This document shows positions 10,756-21,830 of a stretch of 64,000 bases of DNA, piece after piece (the stretch's first letter is position 1; each line of letters opens with the position of its first letter). The stretch lies in NCBI RefSeq assembly GCF_963082655.1, contig NC_081553.1, positions 34,044,882 to 34,108,881 of the forward strand, read 5' to 3'. The stretch comes from Stomoxys calcitrans (lineage: Eukaryota; Arthropoda; Insecta; Diptera; Muscidae). The translations under genes and the position numbers were made by a program. The notes beneath the pieces are model-generated. The model was given only the letters and a program-made list of their open reading frames with translations. It was not told where the DNA came from and searched no databases.

Positions 10756-13700
10756 TAATACCCACCACCATAGGATAGGGGGCATATTCATTTAGTCATT
10801 CCATTTGCAACGTATCGATATATCAAATTCCGATCCTGAAAAGTATTTATATTTCGGATAGTGGTAAAATTCCAAGAAAATTTAATGATGTCCGCATGTC
10901 TGTATGTCTGTCCGCCTGTTGTAATCACCCTGCAGCCTTCAAAAATTGAGATTTTGAGCTGAAGTTTTGCACAAATCCGTATTTCTTTTATACATAGATT
11001 AAGTTCTGGAACGGGATAGGTTGGATCATATTTGAATATAGCTGCCATATAGACCGATATTCCGATTTAGGGTCTTGAGCTCACGAAAGGCTCATTTATT
11101 ATCCGATTTCGCTAAAATTTCGAACGCTGGGTTTTACTAGGGCCGAAGATATCCTAACCGAATAAGGTCTATATAGGGACATATTTGCATATAGCTGCCA
11201 TATAGACCGATTTAGGGTCTTAATGCCATAAAAGCCGCATTTATGGACCGATTTCGCTGAAATTTGGAACAGTAAGTTGTATTGAGCCACTTGATTTCCG
11301 AACCGAGTATGGTCCACATCATACCACACTTCGATAAAGCTGGCATATAGACTAAACTGCCGATTTGGTCTTTTTTGGGTTAAGATGGAATAATGCATAG
11401 CTGCATACACAAAGGTCTTCACTAATATGATACTATTCGTATTAGCGACTAAAAACTCACTTTATCGCCGCTGAGAGTCAATTCCACCTCGGCACCGCTT
11501 TCGCATTACCGCGAGATGGTTCTCAAATAAGTACTTACACCTTTGTCCTTTTCATTGCTTGATAACCCTCCTCCAGTGTTCAGACTTAAGGTCTTTAGCG
11601 TGTAAAAAGAGCATTTTTATCCGATTTCGATGAAATTTGGAACAGTGTGTTAGACTAGGCCAGCCAATATCCAAACCGAGTATAGTCACAGCAGAACTTA
11701 GATATGGCTGCTGATACAGCTAAAGTTGAGGGTAGAATCTTGGGAACCCACCACTATGGATCCTGCTAAAAATGTATACAAACCAAATTTAGTTGAGTGC
11801 CATAATTTTAACATACCAAAAATTAATGCTTCTAGGAACCGAACAAGGATAATCGAGCCACCGGTTTATATGGGAGCTTGTAAGGGCTCAAGAAGTCAAA
11901 TCGGGAGATCGGTTTATATGGGAGCTATATGAGGTTATAGACTGATTAGGACCATAATTGACACAGTTCTTGGAAGTCATAACAGAACACTACACGCTTA
12001 TTTTCAGCCAAATCGGACAAAAATTACGGCTTATGAGGGCTCAACAAGTCAAGTCAGGAAATAGGTTTATATGGTAGCTATATCACGTAATAGACTGATT
12101 TGGACCGTTTTTGACACAGTTGTTGATAGCCATAACAAAACACTACATGCTCAATTTCAGCCAAATAGGACAAAAATTGCCTTATATAAGGGCTCAAGAA
12201 GTCAAATCGGGAGATCGGTTTATATGGGAGCTATGTCAGTTTATGGACCGATTTGGAACGTACCTGGCACAGTTGTTAAAAGTCACAACATAACACTACA
12301 TGGGAAATATCAGCCAAATTGGACACAAAATAGCGGCTTCCAGGGGCTCAAGAAGTCAAATCAGGAGCTATATCAGGTTATGGACCGATTTGGAACGTAC
12401 CTGGCACAGTTGTTGAAAGTCATAACAGAACACTAAGTGCAAAATATCAGCCAAATTGGACAAAAATTAGCGGCTTTCAGGGGCTCAAGAAGTCAAATCA
12501 GGAGATTAGTTTAAATGGGAACTTTATCTAAATCTGAACCGATATGGCCCTTTTGCAATCCCCAATGACCTACATCAATATAAAGTAGCGATAGCGTTCG
12601 ACCGCGATAGTGATTTTTCCCATAAAAATGGGAAAAAAATCTGGTAGCGGCAGAAAACGTACCCTTAGTACAGCAATGGTACCATTTGGTACTTTCTGTG
12701 CAGATAGAACTAAAGGTCTGAAATTTGGCATATAGTAAAACTTAGAAATATATGATGGGCGATTAAATGGTTTTTTCACAATTAGAACATTTTGGTACCA
12801 AAATTGGTACTATTTGGTACTTTCTTTATAGATGGAGCTAGAGGTCCGAAATTTGGCATGTAGGTACACCTAAGAAATAAATGATGAATGACTAAGTAAT
12901 CTATTTAAAATTAGTACATTTTGGTACCAAATTTGGTACCTTTTGTTACTTTCTTCATAGATGGTGCTAGAGGTCTGAAATTTGGCATGTTGGTAGAACT
13001 AAGCAATATATGATTGGCGACTAAACGTTCTATTAAAAATTCGTACATTTTGGTGCCAAAATTGGTACCGTTTGTTACTTTCTTCATAGATGGTGCTAGA
13101 GGTCCGTAATTTGGCATGTAGGCATAACTAGGAAATATATGATGGGTGACTAAATTCGATCAATATTCGTACATCTTGGTACGAAAATTGGTACCATTTG
13201 TTACTTTCTTCATAGATGATGCTAGAGGTCTGCAATTTAGCATGTTGATGCAACTTAGAAATATATGATGGGCGGCTAATTGATCTATTCACCAGATGGA
13301 GAAACTTGGAATACAGCTACAACAAGGAAAAATATGATGGGTGACTATGATCTTTTTACAATTCGTACATTTTGGTACGAAAAGTGGTGCCATTTGGTAC
13401 CTTCTGTGCAGATAGAACTAGAGGTCTGAAATTTGGCATATAGGTAAAACTTAGAAATATATGATGGACGACTAAATGGTTTTTTCACAATTCGAACATT
13501 TTGGTACCAAAATTGGTACTATTTGGTACTTTTTTGTAGATGGAGCTAGAGGTCCGAAATTTGGCATGTATGAACAACTAAGGAATAAATGATGAATGAC
13601 TAAATAATCTATTTAAAATTAGTACATTTTGGTACCAAAATTGGTACCATTTGGTACTTTCTGTGCAGATAGAACTAAAGGTCTGAAATTTGGCATATAT

Positions 13701-14577
13701 TTTAGTTAAAACTTAGAAATATACAATATGATGAACGACTAAATGGTTTCTTTACAATTCGAACTTTTTGGTACCAAAATTGGTACTATTTGGTACTTTC
13801 TTTATAAATGGAGCTAGAGGTCCGAAATTTGGCATGTAGGTACACCTAAGAAATAAATGAAGAATGACTAAGTAATCTATTTAAAATTAGTACATTTTGG
13901 TACCGAAAAATTTGGTACCTTTTGTTACTTTCTTCATAGATGGTGCTAGAAGTCTGAAATTTGGCGTGGTGGTACAACTAAGAAATATATAATTGGTGAT
14001 TAAATAATCTATTTAAAATTAGTACATTTTGGTACCAAAATTGGTACATTCTTCATAGATGGTGCTAAAGGTATGAAATTTGGCATGGTGGTACAACTAA
14101 GAAATATATGTTGGGTGGCTAAAAGATTTTTTTCACCATGCAAACATGTTAGTGCCAAAATTAGTACCATCGGGTACTTTCTACACAGATGGAGCTAGGT
14201 ACAAGAAGGAAATATATATTGGGTGACTAAATAATCTATTCAAAATTCGTACATTTTGGTACCAAAAAGTGCCAAATAGCGCGAGGTAACATATCTTTGC
14301 AAAATTTTGGACAATAAAAAATTTTTTTTCGAAATCTTACATTTAAGTACTAATAAATTCACTATGGTACTTTTATTATGAATTGAATTAAAGCTCTTAA
14401 AATTCATAATCTATAAACTGAGTGACTAACTAGGTTTTTGAAAGTCCTACACTGAAACGGTGGTATCAAAAACGGGGCTGCGAAGAGGACCACCGGGATT
14501 CTACTAGTAAAATAAGATGATTTATATATCCATGGTGGTGGGTATCCAAGGTTCGGCCTGGCCGAACTTAATGCGTT
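10756..14577 (+). mobile_element. DINE-like element inserted in the Serrate 3' region
   Basis: The head ATACCCACCACCATAGGATA with the TATTTATATTTC/TGTCCG module is at 10759-10915. A few ~115-150 bp units follow (to about 11400), then a patchwork of units in the opposite sense (11720-12560, phrases TCAAGAAGTCAAATCGGGAG and GCACAGTTGTTGAAAG), and then a separate ~130 bp satellite (12610-14290). The tail TGGTGGTGGGTATCCAAGGTTCGGCCTGGCCGAACTTAATG ends the unit near 14575. It therefore appears to be a composite: one element body that acquired inverted array pieces and an unrelated satellite. There is no coding potential. Confidence 0.7.
12610..14290. repeat. ~130 bp satellite array with GGTACC palindromes
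   Basis: There are about twelve head-to-tail units, most spaced 120-138 bp apart (for example the phrase AGCTAGAGGTCCGAAATTTG or its variants near 12836, 12965, 13095, 13546, 13812 and 14063). Each contains one or two palindromes TTTTGGTACCAAAA followed by TTGGTAC(C/T). Units differ by small indels and one interval (13216-13408) holds a shortened extra unit. The array appears nowhere else in the window and is not related to the usual DINE unit. Confidence 0.85.
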
Positions 14578-15690
14578 ATTTCAATTCATACAACACCAGG
14601 CCCCCTTGATATACATATGCATTGATCTCAATTAATGAAAGCAAAAAACGCCAATTTAATTTTAAGTGGCTATTCAAGTCGTAGCAATAAATTTGTTAAT
14701 AAACGGATAAAACAAAACAATATAAACTGAGGTAATACATACAAGACAAAAAATTAAGGACTTTTACAAGAAAAAATAAAGCTTCCTCGCATATTAATGC
14801 ATTTATTTATACCCCTTAAACGGAATAGAAATATTAGCTAAGCCATTAAAGAAAGGTGTTAGGAACTTGTGCTCCTACATATTGTTTAAATAACTTACTT
14901 AATCAACGAATTAAAAAAAATAGTAATTTAGAAATATTTTTTTTATAAGTAACGAACAAAAAACTGCGAACGAATGGTTTAAGATTTTTTTTTAAATAAT
15001 TATTTAATAACTTAATTAAGTATTATTATTATTGATTTAAAAATAAAATTAGATATAAAAAAATCTATAAATATATTACTACAAATCCTACTCAGTGTGA
15101 TATTAAAAGTTAATTTAAATAAAAGTTAAACTGTTAAACAAATATTAAAAAAAAAAAGGAAATACACAACGGCCAACCATTCCACAATGTCTTCAAGTGT
15201 GTATTTGCAACGAAAAAAAAACGATAGAATGGCATTGTAAATGTATAAAATATTAAAAAAAATAATTAAGTAAGCCTGAAATAAAAAATAGCAACCATAA
15301 GAGACTTGAATATTTTGTTTTGTATAAATTGTATAAATAATTCATTTTATATATAAACTATGTTAATTAACACCATAAGAAAAGTTAAGAAAAAAAACAC
15401 AATATTTTATATATTTGGAAGTTTTGTTAATATAGTTAAATTTTAATTTAATATTTAGTGTTTAATTTTATATATGTTTATTTAAACATAAGTAATACCC
15501 AGTGTCTCTGAAAGTTTAAAAATGTGCTAATATTTAAATTGCAATTTTTTTTATTATTATTATCTTAAATTTTATTACTATATAAACACAATTTATGTCT
15601 GTATGCCACATATTAAGAACATTTACTTGTAACTATCTTAAATAGCCAACTATTTATTTTCAATTAATAAAAATGTGTGTGTTTTTTATA
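14578..15690 (+). other. Ser: AT-rich unique stretch, probable displaced Serrate 3'UTR
   Basis: About 1.1 kb of very AT-rich, repeat-free DNA with runs of A and T follows the inserted element. Several possible polyadenylation signals are present, the last being AATAAA at 15666-15671 followed by a GT-rich stretch (TGTGTGTGTTTTTT) that suits a cleavage region. Because Serrate has almost no 3'UTR before the insertion and runs toward this block, I infer that it is the original 3'UTR. Transcription is not shown by the sequence. Confidence 0.45.
15666..15671 (+). terminator. Candidate poly(A) signal for Serrate
   Basis: AATAAA with a GT-rich downstream element within 20 bases. It lies about 5 kb after the Serrate stop but only about 1.2 kb away once the repeat insertion is discounted. 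Confidence 0.35.
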
Positions 15691-15879
15691 TCGGAGTTTT
15701 AGAAGCGTGTTTTCATTACAACCCATGGCGAAACAATTAAAGGTGGTCTCATTTGTACAACCACAACCACAAATCCTATGGTGTAGTAACGCCATCTTGT
15801 GTCATCAAGCTGATTGACGTTTTGCCAAAACACACACAAAGAAATTTGTGTGTACAAGGAAAATGAAAACAAACAAGTA
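15691..15879. other. Unique stretch carrying the left copy of a flanking repeat
   Basis: It contains AGGTGGTCTCATTTG (15741) and, at 15833-15876, the phrase ACAAAGAAATTTGTGTGTAC with flanks. Both recur on the far side of the following insertion block, at 18529 (inverted) and 18466 (direct). No gene seen. Confidence 0.45.
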
Positions 15880-16116
15880 TTGGGTTGCCAAAAAAGTAAT
15901 TGCGAATTTTTTAAAAGAAAGTAAATGCATTTTTAATAAAACTTAGAATGAACTTTAATCAAATATATATTTTTTACACTTTTTTCTAAAGCAAGCTAAA
16001 TGTAACAGCTGATAACTGACAGAAGAAAGAATGCAATGACAGAGTCACAAGCTGTGAAAAAATTTGTCAACGCCGACTATATGAAAAATCCACAATTACT
16101 TTTTGGGCAAACCAAT
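15880..16116. mobile_element. MITE, copy 3 (GGGTTGCCCAAAAAGTAATTG family)
   Basis: A full-length copy with slightly damaged ends (TGGGTTGCCAAAAAAGTAAT at 15881; GGGCAAACCAATA at 16106). It abuts the DINE-like element that starts at 16117 with no spacer. Confidence 0.85.
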
Positions 16117-18437
16117 AAAAGCGTGCTAAGTTCGGCCGGGCCGAATCTTATATACCCTCCACCATGGATCGCATTTGTCGAGCTCTTGCCACGGTATCTC
16201 TTTTTAGGCAAACAAAGGATAAAAGAAAAGAATTGTTATGTTATTGGAACAATATCAAGTTATGGTTCATTTCGGACCATAATTGCACTGAATATTGAAG
16301 AAGTAAAATAGGGAGATGGGTTTATAGGGGAGCTGTATTAGGCTGTACACTGATTCATGCCATTTTCGACACGTATGTTAAAGGTCATGAGAGAAGCCGT
16401 TGTACAAAATTTCAGTCAAATCGGATAATACTTCCGCCCTTTAGAGGCTCAAGAAGTCAAGATCCCATATCGGTTTATATGGCAGCTATATCAGATTATG
16501 CATCGATTTCACCCGTACTTGATACAGTTGTCGGAAATCATAACAAAACATTCCATATAAAATTTTAGCCAAATTGGATAATAATTGCGCCCTCTAGTGG
16601 CAAATAAAGTCAAGACCCCAGATCGGTTTATATGACAGCTATATCAGGTTAGGAACCGATTTGAACCATTCATAATACAGTTGTTGGAAGTCATAACAAA
16701 ACACGTTATGCTATATTTCAGCCAAATCCGATAGGAATTGCTCCCGTTAGAGGCTCAAGAAATCGAGACCCCAGATCGGTTTATATGGCAGCTATATCAG
16801 GTTATGAACCGATTTCAACCATACTCAGCACAGTTGTTGGGAGTCATAACAAAACATCTCATGCAAATTTTAGCTAAATCGGATAATAATTGCGCCCTCT
16901 AGAGGCTCAAGAAGTCGAGACCCAAGATCGGTTTATATGGCAGCTATATCAGGTTAAAGACCAATTTGAACTATTCTTAGCACAGTTGTTGTAAGTCATA
17001 ACAAAACACGTCGAACAAAATTTCAGGCAAATCGGATAATAATTGCGCCCTCTAGAGGCTCAAGAAGTCGAGACCCCAGATCGGTTTATATGACAGCTAT
17101 TTCAGGTTCTACACCGATTTGAACTATTCTTAGCACAGTTGTTGTAAGACATAACAAAACATCTCATGCAAAATTTCAGCCAAATCGGAGAAGAATTGTG
17201 CCCTCTAGAGGCTCAAGAAGTCAAGACCCCTGATAGGTTTATATGGCAGCTATATCAGGTTATGGGACGATTTCAACCATACTTAGCACAGTTGTTGTAA
17301 GTCATAACAAAACATCTCATGCAAAATTTCAGGCAAATCTGATAAGAATTGTGCCCTCTAGCGGCTCAAGAAGTCAAGACACCAAATAGGTTTATGTGAC
17401 AGCTATATCAGGTTATTAACCGATTTCAACCATACTCAGCACAGTTGTTGGAAGTCATAATAAAACACTTCATGCAAAATTTCAGCGAAATCGGATAAGA
17501 ATTGTGCCCTCTAGAGGCTCAAGAAGTCAAGACCCCAGATCGGTTTATAAGGCAGCTATATCAGGTTATAGACCGATTTGAACTATACTTAGCACAGTAG
17601 TTGTAAGTCATAACAAAACACGTCGAGCAAAATTTCAGCGAAATCGAATGATAATTGCGTCCTCTAGTTAGCACAGTTGTTGGAAGTCATAATAAAACAC
17701 TTCATGCAAAATTTCAGCGAAATCGGATGATAATTGCGTTCTCTAGTGGCTCAAGAAGTCAAGACCCCAGATAGGTTTATGTGACAGCTATATCAGGTTA
17801 TTAACCGATTTCAACCATACTCAGCAAAGTCATAATAAAACACCTCATGCAAAATTTCAGCCAAATCGGATAAGAATTGTGCCCTCTAGCTGCTCAAGAA
17901 ATCAAGATCCCAGATCGGTTTATATCGCAGCCATATCAAAACGTGAACCGATATAACCCATTTACAATCCCAACCGACCTACACTAATAAGAAGTATTTG
18001 TGCAAAATTTCAAGCGGCTGCCATTATTCTTTCGAAAGTTAACGTGCTTTCGACAGACAGACGGACGGACATGGCTAGTTCGACTTAAAATGTCATGACG
18101 ATCAAGAATATACAGGGTGGCTGATGAATATTGCTACAATGATGAATATTGCTACATTTTTTTTTCGGTGTATGGAATACATTTTTCTTTTATTCATGTT
18201 AAATTAAATTATTAAATTAATTATTAAATTATTATTAATTAAATTAATTAATTAATTAATTAAATTAATTATTAAATTATTATTATTAAATAGAAAAAAA
18301 GTTATTACATTTTTTTTTGGTAGCGGCTTTCATCAGCCACCCTGTATATACTTTATGGGGTCTTACAAGACTATTTCGAGTAGTTACAAACAGAATGACG
18401 AAATTAGTATACCCCCCATCCTATGGTGGAGGGTATA
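16117..18437 (-). mobile_element. DINE-like element, reverse orientation, with ~150 bp array
   Basis: The element begins at its hairpin end (AAAGCGTGCTAAGTTCGGCCGGGCCGAATC). It runs through about a dozen ~150 bp units (GGTTTATATGGCAGCTATATC and GCACAGTTGTTGGAAGTC), reaches the conserved module read backwards (GACAGACAGACGGACGGACATGG at 18051 and ATACTTTATGGGGTC at 18348) and ends ATGGTGGAGGGTATAAAA. The module is interrupted at 18116-18350 by an AT-rich MITE. Confidence 0.78.
18116..18350. mobile_element. CAGGGTGGCTGATGAA MITE nested in a DINE-like element
   Basis: An element of about 235 bp has terminal inverted repeats CAGGGTGGCTGATGAA and TTCATCAGCCACCCTG (one or two mismatches), flanked by TATA on both sides. 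The middle is almost pure A/T with TAATTAATTAAT repeats. Removing it restores the DINE module AAGAATATATATACTTTATG found in the other copies, which shows it inserted after the host element. Confidence 0.82.
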
Positions 18438-19236
18438 AAAACCCGACATCGACGTTTAGCCAACAAACACAAAGAAATTTGTGTGTACATAGAAAATGAA
18501 AACAAAAAAGCCCGACATCTTAATACCGTCAAACTTGGCCGGCTGTTAACAACAGTTCGCGTGAGACCACCTTTTTAAATCCGCCTTGGTCTGGATTATG
18601 GTTCGACAATCACAAACAGGCTATAAATCCGCTTGGTTTTATCGCTTTCCTGTAACATTTTTAAATGCTCTGTGTTGTACGATAAATTGTTTTGTTTTTT
18701 TTTTTTGTTAATAACATATTGCCGTTAAATGTTATCTAAAATGCAACCCCGTTGAAGTGAAACATAAATTTTTAAGCTGGCAATGCCTCACCATTAAACA
18801 TATGGCTGTGTGTTTACCTCGCACATATGTCTAAATATCAATGCCGAGCTGTTGTTAAACTTAACGGCGTTGTTGTATAGAAATTTGCTAAAATTATTAA
18901 ATAAAACAAAAACACACCTGTTTTCTGCTTTCTTGATAAGAGAGTATTTGTTTAAAATAAACATTCAGAAGAATCTTGCCGAAAAGACTGTTTGGAGTAA
19001 AACAAAAAGAATACTAATTTTGTTTAAACATCGACTTTGTACTCTGATTGAATAAAAACACAATCTACGATTCTTAATGACATAAATTAAGTGATAAGAA
19101 TAACTTTTCGGAACAATTAAAATAAAAAAACCATTGGAGAACCTATAAACAAAAGGAGTATTGGAGAGACCAGCTGTTTTTACTTTTGTGCAAATTCATT
19201 GCGCTCAAACTTTAACAAATAGCCTTAAATGACAAA
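18438..19236 (+). other. Upstream region of the SPT small-subunit gene
   Basis: It carries the right copy of the flanking repeat (18466-18511) and then AT-rich unique DNA. A frame of about 80 codons at 18810-19055 has no recognisable domain. The promoter of the following gene should lie here; I see no clear TATA box or initiator. An upstream ATG at 19229 opens a seven-codon frame (stop at 19250-19252) that overlaps the main start. Confidence 0.4.
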
Positions 19237-19611
19237 ATGTTGCAATTTCTGAAGAGGTCTTTGTTCAATCTTTATCTGCAATATGAATTGGTGACCAACA
19301 TTTATATGTTTGAGCCATGGGAAAAGAAATTAATCAGTAAGATAAAACAAATTACAAGTGTCTTTTTATTATCTCAAGTGTTTTTCTTCTTTTTTGTGCC
19401 TTGTTTTGCAGATGGATTTGTTGCTTTGATTTTGGGTCTGGTACTTTTCTCCAGTTATTTCTATTTACCATCATACATTGAGACTTTCCTTCAATTTGTA
19501 ACGCCACAACAACAACACGACAACAGCATGACAGCGACTTCGACGGGACCCACAGCCTCACCGCCATATGCCGCTCCCATACTTCAAGCTGAGAAGATAA
19601 GTATAGGTTAA
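19237..19611 (+). CDS. ghi: Serine palmitoyltransferase small subunit (SPTSSA/ghiberti family)
   Basis: Two exons, 19237-19336 and 19412-19611, encode 99 residues. The 75 bp intron has donor GTAAGA and acceptor TTTTGCAG, and joining A|AT keeps the frame. The family core is clear: LYLQYELVTNIYMFEPWEK, then GFVALILGLVLFSSYFYLP and IETFLQFV. This parallels the QY-LVT-YM-EPWE motif and membrane helix of vertebrate SPTSSA. The protein is a small ER membrane activator of serine palmitoyltransferase, the first enzyme of sphingolipid synthesis. A tail of about 35 residues rich in Q, T, S and P extends past the vertebrate length. The intron is a multiple of three without a stop, so a retained form would add 25 mostly hydrophobic residues inside the helix region. 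The symbol rests on my memory of the Drosophila name for this subunit. Confidence 0.88.
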   Translation: MLQFLKRSLFNLYLQYELVTNIYMFEPWEKKLISKIKQITSVFLLSQVFFFFFVPCFADGFVALILGLVLFSSYFYLPSYIETFLQFVTPQQQHDNSMTATSTGPTASPPYAAPILQAEKISIG

Positions 19612-19828
19612 ACAGTTTTATTGTAGTTGTTGTCGATTTTTATAGATTGTAAACAAGGAATATGGAATGAATGAATGAATGAATTATATATACACGGCCA
19701 CAGCCAACCAACCAGCCATTGGACATTATCTCAAGTGATGTTGATTAGTTTGTTTTTTTATTTATCTGCTTTTTATTATTATTTAGAGGAGATTGCAGAT
19801 CATAAGATAGCTTTTGGGGTGAAGGAAA

Positions 19829-19834
19829 AATAAA
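19829..19834 (+). terminator. Candidate poly(A) signal of the SPT small-subunit gene
   Basis: AATAAA lies about 220 bases after the stop. The 3'UTR between them contains a GAAT microsatellite (about 19664-19684). Confidence 0.4.
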
Positions 19835-19969
19835 TACAGTAGCGCTCACAGAATTGTGTAGCAGTTGTACTACTGTGGGTGCCAGGTGTTTTCCGAGGGG
19901 TTCTTTTGTAAATAAGTGATTAATACGATATAAATAGACTTAAGGGTTATTGCTTTCAATAAGACTAAT

Positions 19970-21472
19970 TTTTATACCCTCCACCATAGGATGGGGGTAT
20001 TCTAATTTCGTCATTCTGTTTGTAACTCCTCGAAATATTCGTCTAAGACCCCATAAAGTGTATATATTTTTGATCGTCATGACATTTTAGATCGAACTAG
20101 CCACGTCCGTCCGTCTGTCTGTCGAAAACATGCTAACTTTCGAAAGAGTAAAGCTAGCCGCTTGAAATTTGGCACAAATGCTTCTAATTAGTGGAGGTCG
20201 GTTGGGATTGTAAATGGGTCCACGTTTTGATATAGCTGGCATATAAAACGATCTGGGATCTTGAGTTCTTGAGCCGCTAGAGGGCACAATTCTTATCCGA
20301 TTTGGCTGAAATTTTGCATGACAACAACTGTGCTGAGTATGGTTGAAATCGGTCCATAACCTGATATAGCTGTCATATAAACCGATCGGAGGTCTTGATT
20401 TCTTGAGCCTCTACAGGTAGCAATTCCTATCCGATTTGCCTGAAATTTTGCATGACGTGGCTTGTTATGACTTTCAACAACTGTGCTAAGAATAGTTGAA
20501 ATCGGTCTATAACCTGATATAGCTACCATATAAACCGATCTGAGGTCTTGACTTCTTGAGCCGCTAGAGGACGCCATTATTATCCGATTTGGCTGAAATT
20601 TTGCATGACAACAACTGTGCTGAGTATGGTTGAAATCGGTCCATAACCTGATATAGCTGTCATATAAACCGATCTGAGGTCTTGATTTCTTGAGCCTCTA
20701 CAGGGAGCAATTCCTATCCGATTTGGCTGAAATTTTGCATGACGTGGCTTGTTATGACTTTCAACAACTGTGCTAAGAATAGTTGAAATCGGTCTATAAC
20801 CTGATAAAGCTGCCATATAAACCGATTTAAGGTCTTGAATTCTTGAGCCGCTAGAGGACGCCATTATTATCCGATTTGGGTGAAATTTTGCACGACGTGT
20901 TTTGTTATGATTTCCAACAACTGTGTGAAGAATAGTTCAAATCGGTCCATAACCTGATATAGCTGCCATATAAACCGATATGGGGTCTTGACTTCTTGAG
21001 CCACTAGAGGACGCAATTATTATCCGATTTGGCTGAAATTTTGCATAAGGTGTTTTGTTATGACTTTTAACAAATGTGCTAAGAATAGTTGAAATCGGCC
21101 CATAACCTGATATTGCTGCCATATAAACCGATCTGAGGTCTTGACTTCTTGAGCCGCTAGAGGACGCAATTCCTATCCGATTTGGCTGAAATTTTGTACA
21201 ACGTCTTCTCTCATGACTTTTAACATACGTGTCGAATATGGCGGGAATGGGTTTATAGCCTAATACCGCTCCCCTATAAACCGATCTCCCTATTTTACTT
21301 CTTCAGCCCCTAAAGTGCGCAATTCTTACTAGATTTGGCTGACATTTTACACAATGACTTACGCTAGTCTCCAATATTCAGTTCAATTTTGGCCCGAAAT
21401 AAACCATAGCTTGATATTGTTCCAATAACATATCAACCCCTTTCTTTTATCCTTTGTTTGCCTAAAAAGCAG
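19970..21472 (+). mobile_element. DINE-like element, 3' truncated
   Basis: The head TTTATACCCTCCACCATAGG and the module (GTCCGTCCGTCTGTCTGTCG at 20106) are intact, followed by about eight ~150 bp units (GGTCTTGACTTCTTGAGCC). Two neighbouring stretches, 20293-20577 and 20580-20864, are nearly identical over about 285 bp, pointing to a recent two-unit duplication. The element loses its hairpin end at about 21472, where it runs straight into mariner transposase sequence. Confidence 0.75.
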
Positions 21473-21830
21473 AAAAAGTCACAGTTTGGTGCGGTTTATG
21501 GGCTGGTGGTATCATTGGACCGTACTTCTTCAAAGATGATGCGAATCGTAACGTAACTGTGAATGGTGAGCGCTACCGTGAGATAAAATCCAATTTTTTT
21601 TTGCCCAAAATACAAGACAAGATCTTGCATGAAATGTTGTATCAACAAGAAGGTGCCACATGCCATACAACATAACAATGGACTTATTTAGAGGCGAGTT
21701 CGGTGAACATTTTAATTCACGTTCGAGACCAGTGAATTGGCCTCCGCCTATATCGTGCCATTTAACGCCTTTAGACTATTTTTTGTGGTGCTATGTTAAA
21801 GCTCATGTCCATGCGGACAAGCAACAACAA
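21473..21830 (+). pseudogene. Decayed mariner-like transposase fragment
   Basis: Conceptual translation gives TVWCGLWAGGIIGPYFFKD, then NRNVTVNGERYREI, FFLPKIQD, and after frame changes FRGEFGEHF-like and DYFLWCYVKAHVH-like pieces. This is the DDD/E catalytic region of a mariner-superfamily transposase, with the C-terminal PLDYFLW motif still visible near 21765-21790. In-frame stops and at least one deletion make it non-functional. It has no terminal repeats here. A second, related fragment is in the fold-back unit at 37853. Confidence 0.72.

Noticed and set aside
19352..19567. Minus-strand frame opposite the SPT small-subunit gene
   Set aside because: It is a shadow of the real plus-strand coding exon and has no domain.
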